64,000 bases of DNA from the NCBI RefSeq assembly GCF_004296575.1, contig NZ_SAYT01000005.1, positions 434,001 to 498,000 on the forward strand. Reading direction: 5' to 3'. Below are positions 56,459 to 64,000 of this stretch, piece after piece. Source of the stretch: Dyella amyloliquefaciens (GTDB lineage: Bacteria > Pseudomonadota > Gammaproteobacteria > Xanthomonadales > Rhodanobacteraceae). Position 1 is the first letter of the stretch, and each line of letters opens with the position of its first letter. The position numbers were made by a program, and so were the translations under genes. Below the pieces are notes generated by a model. It worked only from the letters and a program-made list of their open reading frames with translations, was not told where the DNA came from and made no database searches.

Positions 56459-57376
56459 ATGGCGCAGCAGTACCCCGACTGGATCTGGCAGAACGGCGTG
56501 ATCAAGCCTTGGCCTGAGGCAACCACGCATGTCATGTCCCATGCGTTGCATTACGGCTCATCGGTATTCGAAGGCATCCGTAGCTACGCGACGCCGGATG
56601 GCGCGGCGATTTTCCGCCTGACCGACCATCTCAAGCGCCTCTACCAGTCGGCCAAGATTTACGACATGACCCTGCCTTACACGCAGGACGAGCTGGCTGC
56701 AGCCTGCCGCGAAGTGGTGCGCAAGAATGGTCTCTCGGCGGCGTATCTGCGCCCCGTCGCCTATCGCGGCCTGGGCGGCTTCGGCCTATCGGCGGAAACG
56801 CCGATCGACGTTGCTGTCGCGGCATGGCCGATGGGTCCGTACCTCGGACCGGAGGCACTGGAGACCGGCATCGAAGCGTGCGTATCGAGCTGGCAGCGCT
56901 TCGCACCGAACACCATTCCGGCCGGCGCCAAGGCAGGCGGCAATTATCTTTCGGGCCAGCTGATCGCGCGCGAGGCACGTCGCCTGGGCTTCGGTGAAGG
57001 CATCGCCATGGCGTCCTCGGGCCTGCTCAGCGAAGGCGCTGGCGAGAACCTGTTCCTGGTATTCGATGGCGTGCTGCACACCACCCCGGCCAGTGCCTCG
57101 ATCCTCACCGGCATCACGCGCGATACGCTCAAGACGCTGGCGCGCGAGGACGGTATCGAAGTGATCGAACGCGACATCCCGCGTGAATACCTGTACCTGT
57201 GCGACGAGCTGCTGATGTGCGGTACGGCGGCGGAAATCACGCCGATCCGTTCCGTGGACGGCAAGAAGATCGGCAGTGGCAAGGCCGGCCGCGTGACGCG
57301 TCGCCTGCAGGAACTGTTCTTCGGCCTGTTCAACGGCAAGACCAACGACCAGTGGGGCTGGCTGGAACCGCTGTAA
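56459..57376 (+). CDS. ilvE: Branched-chain amino acid aminotransferase
   Basis: A 305-aa fold-type IV PLP enzyme for the last step of Ile, Leu and Val synthesis. HALHYGSSVFEGIRSY, YLRPVAYRG, the PLP lysine in GAKAGGNYLSGQL, SEGAGENLFLVFDG and the C-terminal CGTAAEITPIRSVDGKKIG are diagnostic. The ATG at 56459 has GGAG 9 nt upstream; ten codons before it in frame are non-coding. Length is normal for the bacterial enzyme. Confidence 0.95.
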   Translation: MAQQYPDWIWQNGVIKPWPEATTHVMSHALHYGSSVFEGIRSYATPDGAAIFRLTDHLKRLYQSAKIYDMTLPYTQDELAAACREVVRKNGLSAAYLRPVAYRGLGGFGLSAETPIDVAVAAWPMGPYLGPEALETGIEACVSSWQRFAPNTIPAGAKAGGNYLSGQLIAREARRLGFGEGIAMASSGLLSEGAGENLFLVFDGVLHTTPASASILTGITRDTLKTLAREDGIEVIERDIPREYLYLCDELLMCGTAAEITPIRSVDGKKIGSGKAGRVTRRLQELFFGLFNGKTNDQWGWLEPL

Positions 57377-57385
57377 GGTCAGCAT

Positions 57386-57418
57386 CTGTCATGAGCGCAC
57401 CAGGTGCGCTCATGACAG
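57386..57418. repeat. Perfect 15-bp inverted repeat between convergent ilvE and histidine kinase genes
   Basis: CTGTCATGAGCGCAC and its complement flank a 3-nt loop. There is no T-run. Its GAGCGCACC core recalls the family B repeats. It may block read-through between convergent genes. Confidence 0.8.
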
Positions 57419-57424
57419 CGTCAC

Positions 57425-58708
57425 TCAGGAAAAGACGATGCTGGCGATGGCGCCATTGGTATCGTTGCGCGGACGCATCGACACCTCCCAGCCATAGAGG
57501 TCGCACAGGCGCCGCACGATGGCCAGACCAAGGCCCGCGCCACTGCCGCCCGCACCTTCGCCACGCACGCCACGCTGGAACAAGCGCTCGGCATCCTCCG
57601 GCTTGATGCCCGGACCGGTATCGATCACCTCGATGCGATCGCCGGTGACTTCCACCTTCACCGACCCTTCGAGCGTGTACTTGATCGCATTGCCGATCAG
57701 GTTGGTCAACGCCACGGACAACACCGAAGCGGGCGCGTTGACGCTCAATGGCTGCTTCACCACCATCTCGATGCTGAGCGGTTTGTCACGCATCTGCGGG
57801 CGCTGGCTTTCGATCACGTCAGAAGCAACTTTCGCCACTTCGGTCGTCTCGCCGCGCGTGGGGCCGCGACGCTCCGCGCGCGAGAGCAACAGCAGCGCTT
57901 CGATCAGTTCGGTCGCCTGGCGCGACGCACGCTCAATACGCTTGAGGCGCTCGCGCAGCTTGTCGGTGAGATCGGGCGACCCCTGCAGCAGTTCGGTGGT
58001 GCTGGCGATCACGGCCAGCGGCGTACGCAGCTCGTGGCTCACATCCGAGTTGAATTCGCGGTCGCGCTCGACCATCGCCGTAAGGCGCTGGGAGTACTCG
58101 TCCAGCGCGAGGGCCAACTCACCCACTTCATCGTCGGCGAAAAGCGGTGCCAGCGGCTCTGCCTTGCCGTTCTTGCGGAAATCACGCAGGCGTCGTGCCA
58201 GCTCGCTCACCGGCTTGAGCACTTTGCGCGACAGCCACAGGCCGATCACCAGCGACAGCAGGCCAAACAGGAACACCGCGCCGATGACGCTGAAAAGCAG
58301 CTGCTGCTTGCCCAGCTCTTCGCGGGTGACGTCGTAGCGGATAAAGCCGATCAGTCCGTATTTGCGGCGCACCGCCAGCTTGTAGTGGTGCGCCTTGCCG
58401 TCGGGTGCCTGCTCGTAGATGTCATGCACGCCGCTGTCGAGGTTCTGCCACGCCAAAGGCATGTTGTAGAGGGTGCGCTCGCTGCGCATCCAGGCTTCGA
58501 TCAGCGACGAGCTCTGCGGCTTGCTGGGATCGACGTGCACCTGCTCCACAGCCTGGTCGACGTCCTGCTGCAGGGCCGCCGTGACCAGCTGGTCTTCCAC
58601 GCGATCTCGAATATTCAGTGCCGCGAACGCAAACAGCGCGCTGAGGCCAAAGCCGAACAGCGCGAACGATACGACCAGGCGGAACCTGAGCTTACGCCTG
58701 GACCGCAT
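57425..58708 (-). CDS. Sensor histidine kinase
   Basis: A 427-aa protein with two membrane helices (residues ~10-30 and ~140-163) enclosing a periplasmic sensor, then HAMP, dimerisation domain with H225 in DVSHELRTPL, and an HATPase domain (NLIGNAIKYT, DTGPGIKPE, GAGLGLAIV). The start overlaps the response-regulator gene by 17 bp, so they are co-translated. The periplasmic part does not resemble PhoQ or other known sensors that I can recognise, so the signal is unknown. Confidence 0.93.
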   Translation of the reverse strand: MRSRRKLRFRLVVSFALFGFGLSALFAFAALNIRDRVEDQLVTAALQQDVDQAVEQVHVDPSKPQSSSLIEAWMRSERTLYNMPLAWQNLDSGVHDIYEQAPDGKAHHYKLAVRRKYGLIGFIRYDVTREELGKQQLLFSVIGAVFLFGLLSLVIGLWLSRKVLKPVSELARRLRDFRKNGKAEPLAPLFADDEVGELALALDEYSQRLTAMVERDREFNSDVSHELRTPLAVIASTTELLQGSPDLTDKLRERLKRIERASRQATELIEALLLLSRAERRGPTRGETTEVAKVASDVIESQRPQMRDKPLSIEMVVKQPLSVNAPASVLSVALTNLIGNAIKYTLEGSVKVEVTGDRIEVIDTGPGIKPEDAERLFQRGVRGEGAGGSGAGLGLAIVRRLCDLYGWEVSMRPRNDTNGAIASIVFS

Positions 58709-59378
58709 CCGGTTCGACCATTCGATATCCGATACCGTGCCGCGTGTGGATCAGCGGCTTTTCGAATGGCTTGTCGATCGCGGCGCGCAAACCATGGATG
58801 TGCACACGCAGCGAGTCGCTGTCGGGCAATTCCTCGCCCCATACGCGCTGCTCCAGATCCTGGCGCGTCACCACCGAAGGGCTGGCCTCCATCAGTGCCT
58901 GCAGGAGCTTCAAACCGATCGGGTTGAGCTGGATCGACTTGCCTTCGCGCGTGACGGTGAGCGTGTCGAGGTTGTAGGTGAGGTCGCCCACCTTCAACAC
59001 GCGGCTCTGCGGACCCTTGCCACGACGGGCCAATACTTCGAGGCGCGCCGCCAGTTCCTGCAACGCGAAAGGCTTGGTCATGTAATCGTCGGCGCCGGAT
59101 TCGAACCCCGTGAGCTTCTGCTCCAGCGCATCGCGCGCGGTCAGCATCAGGATCGGCGTCTGCTTGTGGGCCTCGTGCCGCAGCTTGCGGGCGACATCCA
59201 GGCCGTCCATGCCCGGCAGGGTGAGATCGAGCACGATCACGTCGAAATCGTGCACCACGGCCAAGTGCAGGCCGGTCACGCCGTCACCGGCAAAGTCGAC
59301 CACATGACCGCGGTCTTCCAGATAATCGCCGATGTTCGTCGCGATATCGCTGTTGTCTTCGATTACCAGTACGCGCAT
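58692..59378 (-). CDS. OmpR/PhoB-family response regulator
   Basis: A 228-aa protein from the ATG at 59378 with GGAGG upstream. The receiver has phosphorylation site D51 in VLDLTLPGMDG, K102 in MTKPF, and the usual acidic pair (ED) near the start. A winged-helix DNA-binding domain follows (LTVTREGKSIQLNPIGLKLLQALMEA...HGIGYRM). Forms an operon with the histidine kinase. Targets unknown. Confidence 0.94.
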   Translation of the reverse strand: MRVLVIEDNSDIATNIGDYLEDRGHVVDFAGDGVTGLHLAVVHDFDVIVLDLTLPGMDGLDVARKLRHEAHKQTPILMLTARDALEQKLTGFESGADDYMTKPFALQELAARLEVLARRGKGPQSRVLKVGDLTYNLDTLTVTREGKSIQLNPIGLKLLQALMEASPSVVTRQDLEQRVWGEELPDSDSLRVHIHGLRAAIDKPFEKPLIHTRHGIGYRMVEPDAVQA

Positions 59379-59748
59379 GCGTCCTCCATACGCAGTCGGC
59401 GTGGGGCCGACCGAGGGCTCAAGCTTAACAACTTGCACAGGGGGAAAGGGGCTTCTGGCGGGCCGCAAGCTGAACAAGCCGCCATACGGGCAAGAAAAAA
59501 GCCCAGGCTCGCTGACTTGTCGTCGCTCGCCTGGGCTCAAGCTACTGCCCCGATACCGAAATCTGCTGTCACCGGACCTTGCGGTTGAAGTGCCGAGCAA
59601 ATTGCAGTGGGGACTTTATAGGGGTGGCAGGGTTACGGTGTGGTTAATCGGTTCTCACCAGCGCGTTAACCGGTGCAGGACTTTTCTGCAGCAACCCGTG
59701 ACGCCGTGCTAACGCGGCCGGTCGATCGGCGGCCGCGCTTGAACGGCA
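59379..59748. other. Intergenic region with an orphan transcription unit candidate
   Basis: About 370 bp between the BlaR1-like gene and the response regulator, both minus strand. It holds a terminator at 59495-59537 and, 78 bp before it, a TATAAA (minus strand, 59620-59615). This could produce an RNA of about 110 nt, or be the leader/attenuator of the two-component operon. No clear -35 and no open frame of note. Confidence 0.4.
59495..59537 (-). terminator. Rho-independent terminator upstream of the response regulator
   Basis: AGCCCAGGC and GCCTGGGCT close a long loop, followed on the minus strand by six T. It lies over 200 bp after the BlaR1-like stop, too far to be that gene's usual terminator. 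Confidence 0.8.
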
Positions 59749-61440
59749 TCATTTGGACGAGCCTTCCACCGCATCCTGGCGCGCAGCCTCTTCGGGCGAG
59801 CGGCAGATATGTGTTCCGGTCACGACCTGGCAACCGATGCGCGCCTGGATTTCCCGGCTGCGCGTATTGCCCGCGCCGCCATCCAGGCTGAATGCCATGA
59901 CCTGCCGGTAACGCTCGGACAGAAGATGGCCCGGCGGCACCGAATAAACCCAGCCCCGCATGGCCATCAAAGCGGCCTGCTCGAATACGCCACCTGGATT
60001 TGCACTAACCACCCGCATGTCCTGCACGGAACCATCGCTGGCCAGACTGAACTCGATGACCACCTTACCCTCGACACCCCTCTCCAGCGCACCCGCGGGA
60101 TAGACGGGCTTGCGGATCCGCAGCGGGGTCAGCGCCGGGGAACTGATCCCGGTTTCCTCGATATGCGCCGGGAGCATCGCCGCGCGCCGTGGCGCGAGGT
60201 TGGCAATCGCCAGTGGCAGCGCACCGGGTACGGCCAGGCTCGGGGCCACACTGGGGTAGGCGAGGGAAAGCAGCGACTCATCCGGCGAGTCCAACGCTGC
60301 ATCGACCGGCCGCTGCAATGGCGCGGTGGTCGGCCTCAGGTTCGCCGGGTGCCAGGCTTGCTGCAGCGACTGCGCCAAGGGCAGCACAATCAACGAAGCG
60401 ACGCGGGGAACCGGACCCATCAGATCAGGCATGCCTTCGCGTTTCAGCGCCAGTCCCAGCACCAGCGTGGCGACCATGCCCAATGCCAGCAGCGCACCCG
60501 AATACGGGCGCGCAGGCTGCACCGCCATCGCGCCATGATCGGCAGCCATCTGGTGAACGCGATCCAGCAGCACGCCGCCGCTGGCCGCCATCATCATCGG
60601 GGCGGCCTGCTGCATGGTGCCCAGCGCCGAGAGCGCGCGGGCAAGATCACGCCAGTTGCCGCCATGCAGAGTGAGCGCCATCTGGTCGCAGCAGATCTCG
60701 CGTTCGTTGCGCACGTCTGCGGAAATCCAGTGCACGACCGGATGGAAGAAGAACAGGGTTTCCAGCACCACCTGGTAGAAATTGACCAGCGGGTCCAGGC
60801 GCTTCAGGTGGGCGAGCTCATGGGCCAGGATCAGCTCCAGCTGCGACCGGGGAAATCCGGTCGCCATCGTCAACGGCAGCACGATCACCGGGCGGAACCA
60901 ACCCACCAGCAAGGGCGTGTCCACGGTGCCGCTCCAGATGAGCGAAATGCGACGACGCATGCCAAAGCGCTCGGTGAGCCTCAACAGCATCCGCCACATC
61001 GGACCGTCATCTTCCACGCCATTGGCAATCAGGCCCTGCAGGCCACGCCATTGGCGCCACACGCGCACTGACAGCACCAGCACGCCGGCAAGCCAGACCA
61101 CCGTGAGCCAGGGCGTGATGCCGAAACGTCCGGCCACGTGATCGAGGATGGATGCCGGCGATTCACTCAGGCTGCCCGCGGCAACGACCACCGGGTCGAG
61201 CATCGCATCGTGGGAAGGCATCGGCGGCGACGTGCGCAGCACCCATGCCATGGTCAGCACCGGGCATATCGAAAGTACCAGCAATGCCGCCACACCGAGC
61301 CGGTAGCGTGCAGCGCCGCGGGGCAGCGCCGCCCGCACCGCCGCGTAAAACGCACCCACCAGCAGGCCCTGCCACAGGAAGTGCAGCAGGGTCACGCCCA
61401 CCAGTTGCAGGGTGTCGAGAAAGACGTGTGAGGAAACCAT
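59749..61440 (-). CDS. BlaR1/MecR1-like M56 metallopeptidase with C-terminal TonB domain
   Basis: A 563-aa protein. The N-terminal half has four or so membrane helices and the zinc motif H207-E-L-A-H211 in ILAHELAHLKRLDP with downstream NEREICCDQMA, as in M56 peptidases. After a further helix comes a C-terminal TonB-like domain (LRIRKPVYPAGALERGVEGKVVIEFSLASDGSVQ...). It lacks the penicillin-binding sensor domain of true BlaR1, so the signal is not a beta-lactam by sequence. It overlaps the blaI-like stop by one base and probably inactivates that repressor on signal. Confidence 0.88.
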   Translation of the reverse strand: MVSSHVFLDTLQLVGVTLLHFLWQGLLVGAFYAAVRAALPRGAARYRLGVAALLVLSICPVLTMAWVLRTSPPMPSHDAMLDPVVVAAGSLSESPASILDHVAGRFGITPWLTVVWLAGVLVLSVRVWRQWRGLQGLIANGVEDDGPMWRMLLRLTERFGMRRRISLIWSGTVDTPLLVGWFRPVIVLPLTMATGFPRSQLELILAHELAHLKRLDPLVNFYQVVLETLFFFHPVVHWISADVRNEREICCDQMALTLHGGNWRDLARALSALGTMQQAAPMMMAASGGVLLDRVHQMAADHGAMAVQPARPYSGALLALGMVATLVLGLALKREGMPDLMGPVPRVASLIVLPLAQSLQQAWHPANLRPTTAPLQRPVDAALDSPDESLLSLAYPSVAPSLAVPGALPLAIANLAPRRAAMLPAHIEETGISSPALTPLRIRKPVYPAGALERGVEGKVVIEFSLASDGSVQDMRVVSANPGGVFEQAALMAMRGWVYSVPPGHLLSERYRQVMAFSLDGGAGNTRSREIQARIGCQVVTGTHICRSPEEAARQDAVEGSSK

Positions 61441-61829
61441 CAGGGCACCTCCTGATCCAGCTTGTTCAGGAGATCGCGGATCTCGCGCAGCTCCTCACGC
61501 GTAGCGCGCTGGGTGCCCAGGGCGTGCAGCACCAGCTGTGAAGACGACCCGTCGAAAACGCGATTGACGATGTCGTGCAGAAAGCGCTTTTGCGTTCGCT
61601 CCTTGCTGACGGAAGGACGATAGACATGCGCACGCGCCGTATCGTCCCGCTCCACCAATCCCTTGCCATGCATGACCTGAAGCAACTTCAGGGCGGTCGT
61701 GTAGCCACCGCCCTCGCCCAGTGCCTCGTGTACTTCGCGCACCGTGCATGGCCCCTGCCGCCACATGACGCGCAGGATTTCAAGCTCGGCCACCGTAGGC
61801 TTGGGCGCGTCTGGCTTGGATGCTTTCAT
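61440..61829 (-). CDS. BlaI/MecI/CopY-family repressor
   Basis: A 129-aa winged-helix protein: PTVAELEILRVMWRQGPCTVREVHEALGEGGGYTTALKLLQVMHGKGLVERDD is the family pattern. The dimerisation part follows. It is paired with the M56 peptidase in the classic repressor-protease arrangement. A palindrome of BlaI type (ACTAC-N7-GTAGT) lies upstream of the next gene at 62480-62496. Confidence 0.92.
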   Translation of the reverse strand: MKASKPDAPKPTVAELEILRVMWRQGPCTVREVHEALGEGGGYTTALKLLQVMHGKGLVERDDTARAHVYRPSVSKERTQKRFLHDIVNRVFDGSSSQLVLHALGTQRATREELREIRDLLNKLDQEVP

Positions 61830-61859
61830 ATGCCTCCCCCAGCACCTTGTCAGGCATCA

Positions 61860-61881
61860 GGCCCCGGTGCACACCGGGGCC
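61860..61881 (-). terminator. GC-rich hairpin after the periplasmic protein gene (weak terminator?)
   Basis: Ten-bp perfect arms GGCCCCGGTG and CACCGGGGCC with a 2-nt loop and no T-run. It may limit read-through from the 61893-62372 gene into the repressor gene or stabilise mRNA ends. Confidence 0.45.
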
Positions 61882-61892
61882 CAACGGAACCA

Positions 61893-62372
61893 TCAACCGC
61901 CGCTGCGGTTCTGCACGGCGTGCGTCGAGGTGTCCTGCATGAACTTCTGGCTGTCCTGTCGGCTCTTCTCGATCTCGCCGTAAGTACGGCAGGTCGACTT
62001 GGGCAGCAAGGAGCCCGTCGGCGCAGAGCGCTCACAGATCACCCGGTTGCTGTCACGCTTGGTCAGGATGGCGTTGATGGCTTCCTGGTCGTTCACCAGC
62101 TTGACCTTGGAATCCTTGTCCATCTTGTCCGTGCTGTCGTACTTGTCGAACAGCGACTGCATGTCGCTGAAATGCGAGTCGATGGCGGTGCGCTCTTCCG
62201 TGGTCACGAACTCATAGCGTCCGCCCGGCTCCATCAGCTTGTGCACGGCCGCCGTCTGGGCCGTGAAGTCTTCCTTGTCCTGCGCCTTGACGACCACCTG
62301 ATCCTTGCTCGCAAACGCGGAGCCTGCTGCCAGGCACATCCCCAGGCCGAGCATCCAGATCTTGAATTTCAT
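61893..62372 (-). CDS. Predicted periplasmic protein of unknown function
   Basis: A 159-aa protein from the ATG at 62372, with GAGGGGAG upstream; an ORF to 62438 overlaps the promoter. It has a signal peptide (MKFKIWMLGLGMCLAAGSAFA), then a helical, charged body rich in Lys, Asp and Gln (FSDMQSLFDKYDSTDKMDKDSKVKLVNDQ). Two cysteines (VICERS, STCRTY) could form a disulphide. No family is recognised. It is just upstream of the repressor-protease pair and may belong to the same regulon. Confidence 0.7.
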   Translation of the reverse strand: MKFKIWMLGLGMCLAAGSAFASKDQVVVKAQDKEDFTAQTAAVHKLMEPGGRYEFVTTEERTAIDSHFSDMQSLFDKYDSTDKMDKDSKVKLVNDQEAINAILTKRDSNRVICERSAPTGSLLPKSTCRTYGEIEKSRQDSQKFMQDTSTHAVQNRSGG

Positions 62373-62436
62373 ACCACTCCCCTCCTCGACCATGCCGTAT
62401 CCCGACATGGGATAACACGCAGTATCGTCCTCAGCC

Positions 62437-62466
62437 ATCCTAATCAGGCTGTCCGGGGAGTGTCAA
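62437..62466 (-). promoter_or_regulatory. Sigma-70 promoter of the periplasmic protein gene
   Basis: On the minus strand TTGACA (62466-62461), an 18-bp spacer and TAGGAT (62442-62437). Transcription would start near 62430, giving a ~58-nt leader. Confidence 0.65.
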
Positions 62467-62473
62467 CGAAGAG

Positions 62474-62496
62474 ATTCGTACTACGAATGTCGTAGT
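62474..62496. promoter_or_regulatory. Overlapping palindromes, BlaI-like operator candidate
   Basis: ATTCGTA-C-TACGAAT (62474-62488, perfect) and ACTAC-N7-GTAGT (62480-62496) overlap. The latter resembles TACTAC/GTAGTA sites bound by BlaI-family repressors. It lies upstream of the -35 rather than between -35 and start, so direct repression is not assured. Confidence 0.5.
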
Positions 62497-62507
62497 CCTG
62501 CTGCCAT

Positions 62508-63392
62508 TCAGCGGCCGCGAGCGACGTTTTGTTCCAGGTGCTTGATGATTTCACCGGACACATCCACGCCCGTCACCGTCTCGATACCTTCCAGCCCGGG
62601 GGACGCGTTCACTTCGAGCAGGAGCGGGCCACGGTTCGAACGGAGAATATCCACGCCCGCCACGCCCAGGCCAAGTGCCGAGGCCGCCTGGACGGCGATG
62701 CGACGCTCCTCGGAGCTCAGGTCCGCCTTCATGGCCGAGCCGCCACGGTGCAGGTTCGCGCGGAACTCACCCGGGCTGGCCTCTCGCTGCATTGCAGCAA
62801 CGACTTTCTTGCCGACCACGAAACAACGCAGGTCGCTGCCTTTTGCTTCAGCGATGAACTCCTGCACCAGGAAATTGGCGTAGAGGCCGCGAAAAGCCTC
62901 GATCACGCTCTGGGAAGCGCTGCGCTTCTCCGCCAGCACCACGCCGGTGCCCTGGCTGCCCTCATTGAGCTTGATCACATGCGGCGGCTCGCCCAGGGTC
63001 GCGAGCACGTCGGCGGTGTCGTCGGGGTTGTCGCCAAACACCGTCGCAGGCATGTCCAGGCCCTTGGCGGCGAGGATCTGCAGGCAGCGCAGCTTGTCGC
63101 GCGCACGCAGCACGGCGTCGGACGAGTTGGGCGTGTACACCCCCATCATTTCCAATTGGCGCAGCACCGCCGTGCCATAGAACGTGCTGGTGACGCCGAT
63201 ACGCGGGATCGCCGCATCGATTCCGCGCAGCGCCTTGCCCTTGTAGCGGATCGACATGTTGCCCGGCGCAATGCGCACGTAGCAGCGCAGCGGATCGAGC
63301 ACCCGCACCACATGGCCACGCTCGCGCGCGACATCGACCAGTCGCTGGGTGGAGTACAGGCGGGCATTCCGCGACAGGATGGCGATCTTCAT
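62508..63392 (-). CDS. rimK: RimK-like ATP-grasp ligase (S6 glutamylation family)
   Basis: A 294-aa protein with the ATP-grasp fold and RimK-typical blocks: [81 protein letters not shown] and [13 protein letters not shown] with Mg-binding Glu/Asn. It adds glutamates to the C-terminus of ribosomal protein S6 in E. coli. Its start overlaps the rimB-like gene by 4 bp. Length is close to the E. coli enzyme (300 aa). Confidence 0.93.
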   Translation of the reverse strand: MKIAILSRNARLYSTQRLVDVARERGHVVRVLDPLRCYVRIAPGNMSIRYKGKALRGIDAAIPRIGVTSTFYGTAVLRQLEMMGVYTPNSSDAVLRARDKLRCLQILAAKGLDMPATVFGDNPDDTADVLATLGEPPHVIKLNEGSQGTGVVLAEKRSASQSVIEAFRGLYANFLVQEFIAEAKGSDLRCFVVGKKVVAAMQREASPGEFRANLHRGGSAMKADLSSEERRIAVQAASALGLGVAGVDILRSNRGPLLLEVNASPGLEGIETVTGVDVSGEIIKHLEQNVARGR

Positions 63393-63844
63393 GAAATACC
63401 CATGGTGCCGGCCATCACCGGACGCGGCTGTGTATAGGAAAGGGAGGGATCGACGGCAAAACGCCCGTGCAGCGCGGTACGCCCAAGCAGCATCGGAAAC
63501 AGCATATGGCGGCGATCAGTCAAATTGATGTCTACCGCAAACAGTTCCCCCGCCAGCATCACGTCGGTGCGGATGAACCAGCGCAGGGTACGCCGTCCCC
63601 CGGTATCCGTGACCGCGCGCCGATCGAGCGCGGGGGTTTCGCATGCAACGGCAACGCGATGACGACCACCCACGTTCACAGCAAAGCGCAACCAGGTGTC
63701 GCCATCGCGCTCGAAGCTCTCCAGCGCATCCACGTGCAACGAGCTGCTGCGCGCCCCGGTGTCGAGCTTGGCCTTGAGCAGGCCGATGCCCAGCGTCGGC
63801 AACGCCAAACGCTCCCGCCAGCCGAGGGTGATCACATCCGCCAT
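63389..63844 (-). CDS. rimB: RimB-type retropepsin-like protease
   Basis: A 151-aa protein of the family once called ATP-dependent zinc proteases. [17 protein letters not shown] holds the catalytic D-T-G, as in retropepsins, and [25 protein letters not shown] is the family C-terminus (read as [10 protein letters not shown]). In Pseudomonas, rimABK is an operon controlling S6 modification and RimB removes or limits glutamates. The overlap with rimK (ATGA) supports the same function here. No rimA is seen. Confidence 0.88.
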   Translation of the reverse strand: MADVITLGWRERLALPTLGIGLLKAKLDTGARSSSLHVDALESFERDGDTWLRFAVNVGGRHRVAVACETPALDRRAVTDTGGRRTLRWFIRTDVMLAGELFAVDINLTDRRHMLFPMLLGRTALHGRFAVDPSLSYTQPRPVMAGTMGIS

Positions 63845-63896
63845 TTATCAGCGCACGCCGCAGGGTTACGAGAAAGGGAGCTCGGTGGGGTCGAGT

Positions 63897-63970
63897 TGGA
63901 GCGGGTGAAGGGAATCGAACCCTCGTCAGTAGCTTGGGAAGCTACAGCTCTACCATTGAGCTACACCCGC
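63897..63970 (-). tRNA. tRNA-Gly (anticodon CCC)
   Basis: A 74-nt cloverleaf on the minus strand including encoded CCA: acceptor GCGGGTG/CACCCGC, D-arm GCTCAATGGTAGAGC, anticodon stem GTAGC/GCTAC with loop TTCCCAA (anticodon CCC), and T-arm GAGGGTTCGATTCCCTT. It is close to E. coli glyU. Confidence 0.97.
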
Positions 63971-64000
63971 ATCGCCGGAAGATGGTAACCCGGGACCCCG

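Noticed and set aside
59749-61829. Beta-lactam-inducible BlaR1/BlaI resistance system
   Set aside because: The protease lacks the penicillin-binding sensor domain and no beta-lactamase gene is adjacent.

Overview
The window looks like a chromosome segment of a GC-rich gammaproteobacterium of the order Xanthomonadales, most likely the Rhodanobacteraceae (Rhodanobacter, Dyella or Luteibacter type). Three things suggest this: a long NirK nitrite reductase with a fused cytochrome c domain beside NirV; a riboswitch-controlled ahcY typical of the order; and many Xanthomonadales-style dispersed intergenic repeats. This assignment is an inference from gene content and composition. I see no prophage, CRISPR array or rRNA. 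One tRNA (Gly, anticodon CCC) lies at the right edge.

Layout. 0-9 kb: an anaerobic/nitrogen-oxide block on the minus strand, with DUF2249, an NnrS-like membrane protein, a DGC-domain protein and a chorismate mutase in one overlapping operon, then an alginate-export-type porin, then nirK-nirV-sco, then hemN-fnr. Each of the four transcription units has one FNR-family palindrome with core TGAC-N4-GTCA in front of it. 9-13.6 kb: tyrosine/homogentisate catabolism (hppD, hmgA, FAH-family hydrolase) with a divergent MarR regulator. This operon is split by a DUF559 nuclease gene that exactly fills a unit bounded by 47-bp inverted repeats. 13.6-22 kb: two tandem POT peptide transporters, kynA, and a three-gene 2-oxoacid dehydrogenase operon (E1 alpha, E1 beta, E2). 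22-33 kb: single genes, namely globin, VOC protein, LysE exporter, nucleoside-type MFS permease, serine hydrolase, dusB, a lipoprotein hydrolase, a methyltransferase, an SGNH hydrolase and a Tat-exported FAD oxidase. 33-36.5 kb: metK, a 1.2-kb gene-free tract built of nested inverted repeats, and a D,D-carboxypeptidase. 36.5-44 kb: uup, ppc and an S9 peptidase.

44-57.4 kb: SAH riboswitch and ahcY, then a complete cbb3 oxidase locus on the minus strand (ccoNOQP, a small membrane gene, ccoGHIS, a TauE/SafE-like protein) with a canonical FNR box (TTGAT-N4-ATCAA) upstream. These are followed by metF, a DUF4124 protein and ilvE. 57.4-64 kb: a two-component system, a BlaR1/BlaI pair with an upstream periplasmic protein, rimK-rimB and tRNA-Gly.

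How it fits together: FNR-controlled cbb3 oxidase and its copper/heme assembly factors, copper nitrite reductase with a SCO-type chaperone, and oxygen-independent heme synthesis form a low-oxygen respiratory programme. metK, ahcY and metF cover three steps of the methyl cycle. hppD, hmgA, FAH and kynA are aromatic amino acid catabolism. The items most worth follow-up are the DUF559 inverted-repeat unit, the variant FNR-type box shared by the four nir-block promoters (two of which look leaderless), and the covarying hairpins in the 34-35 kb tract.
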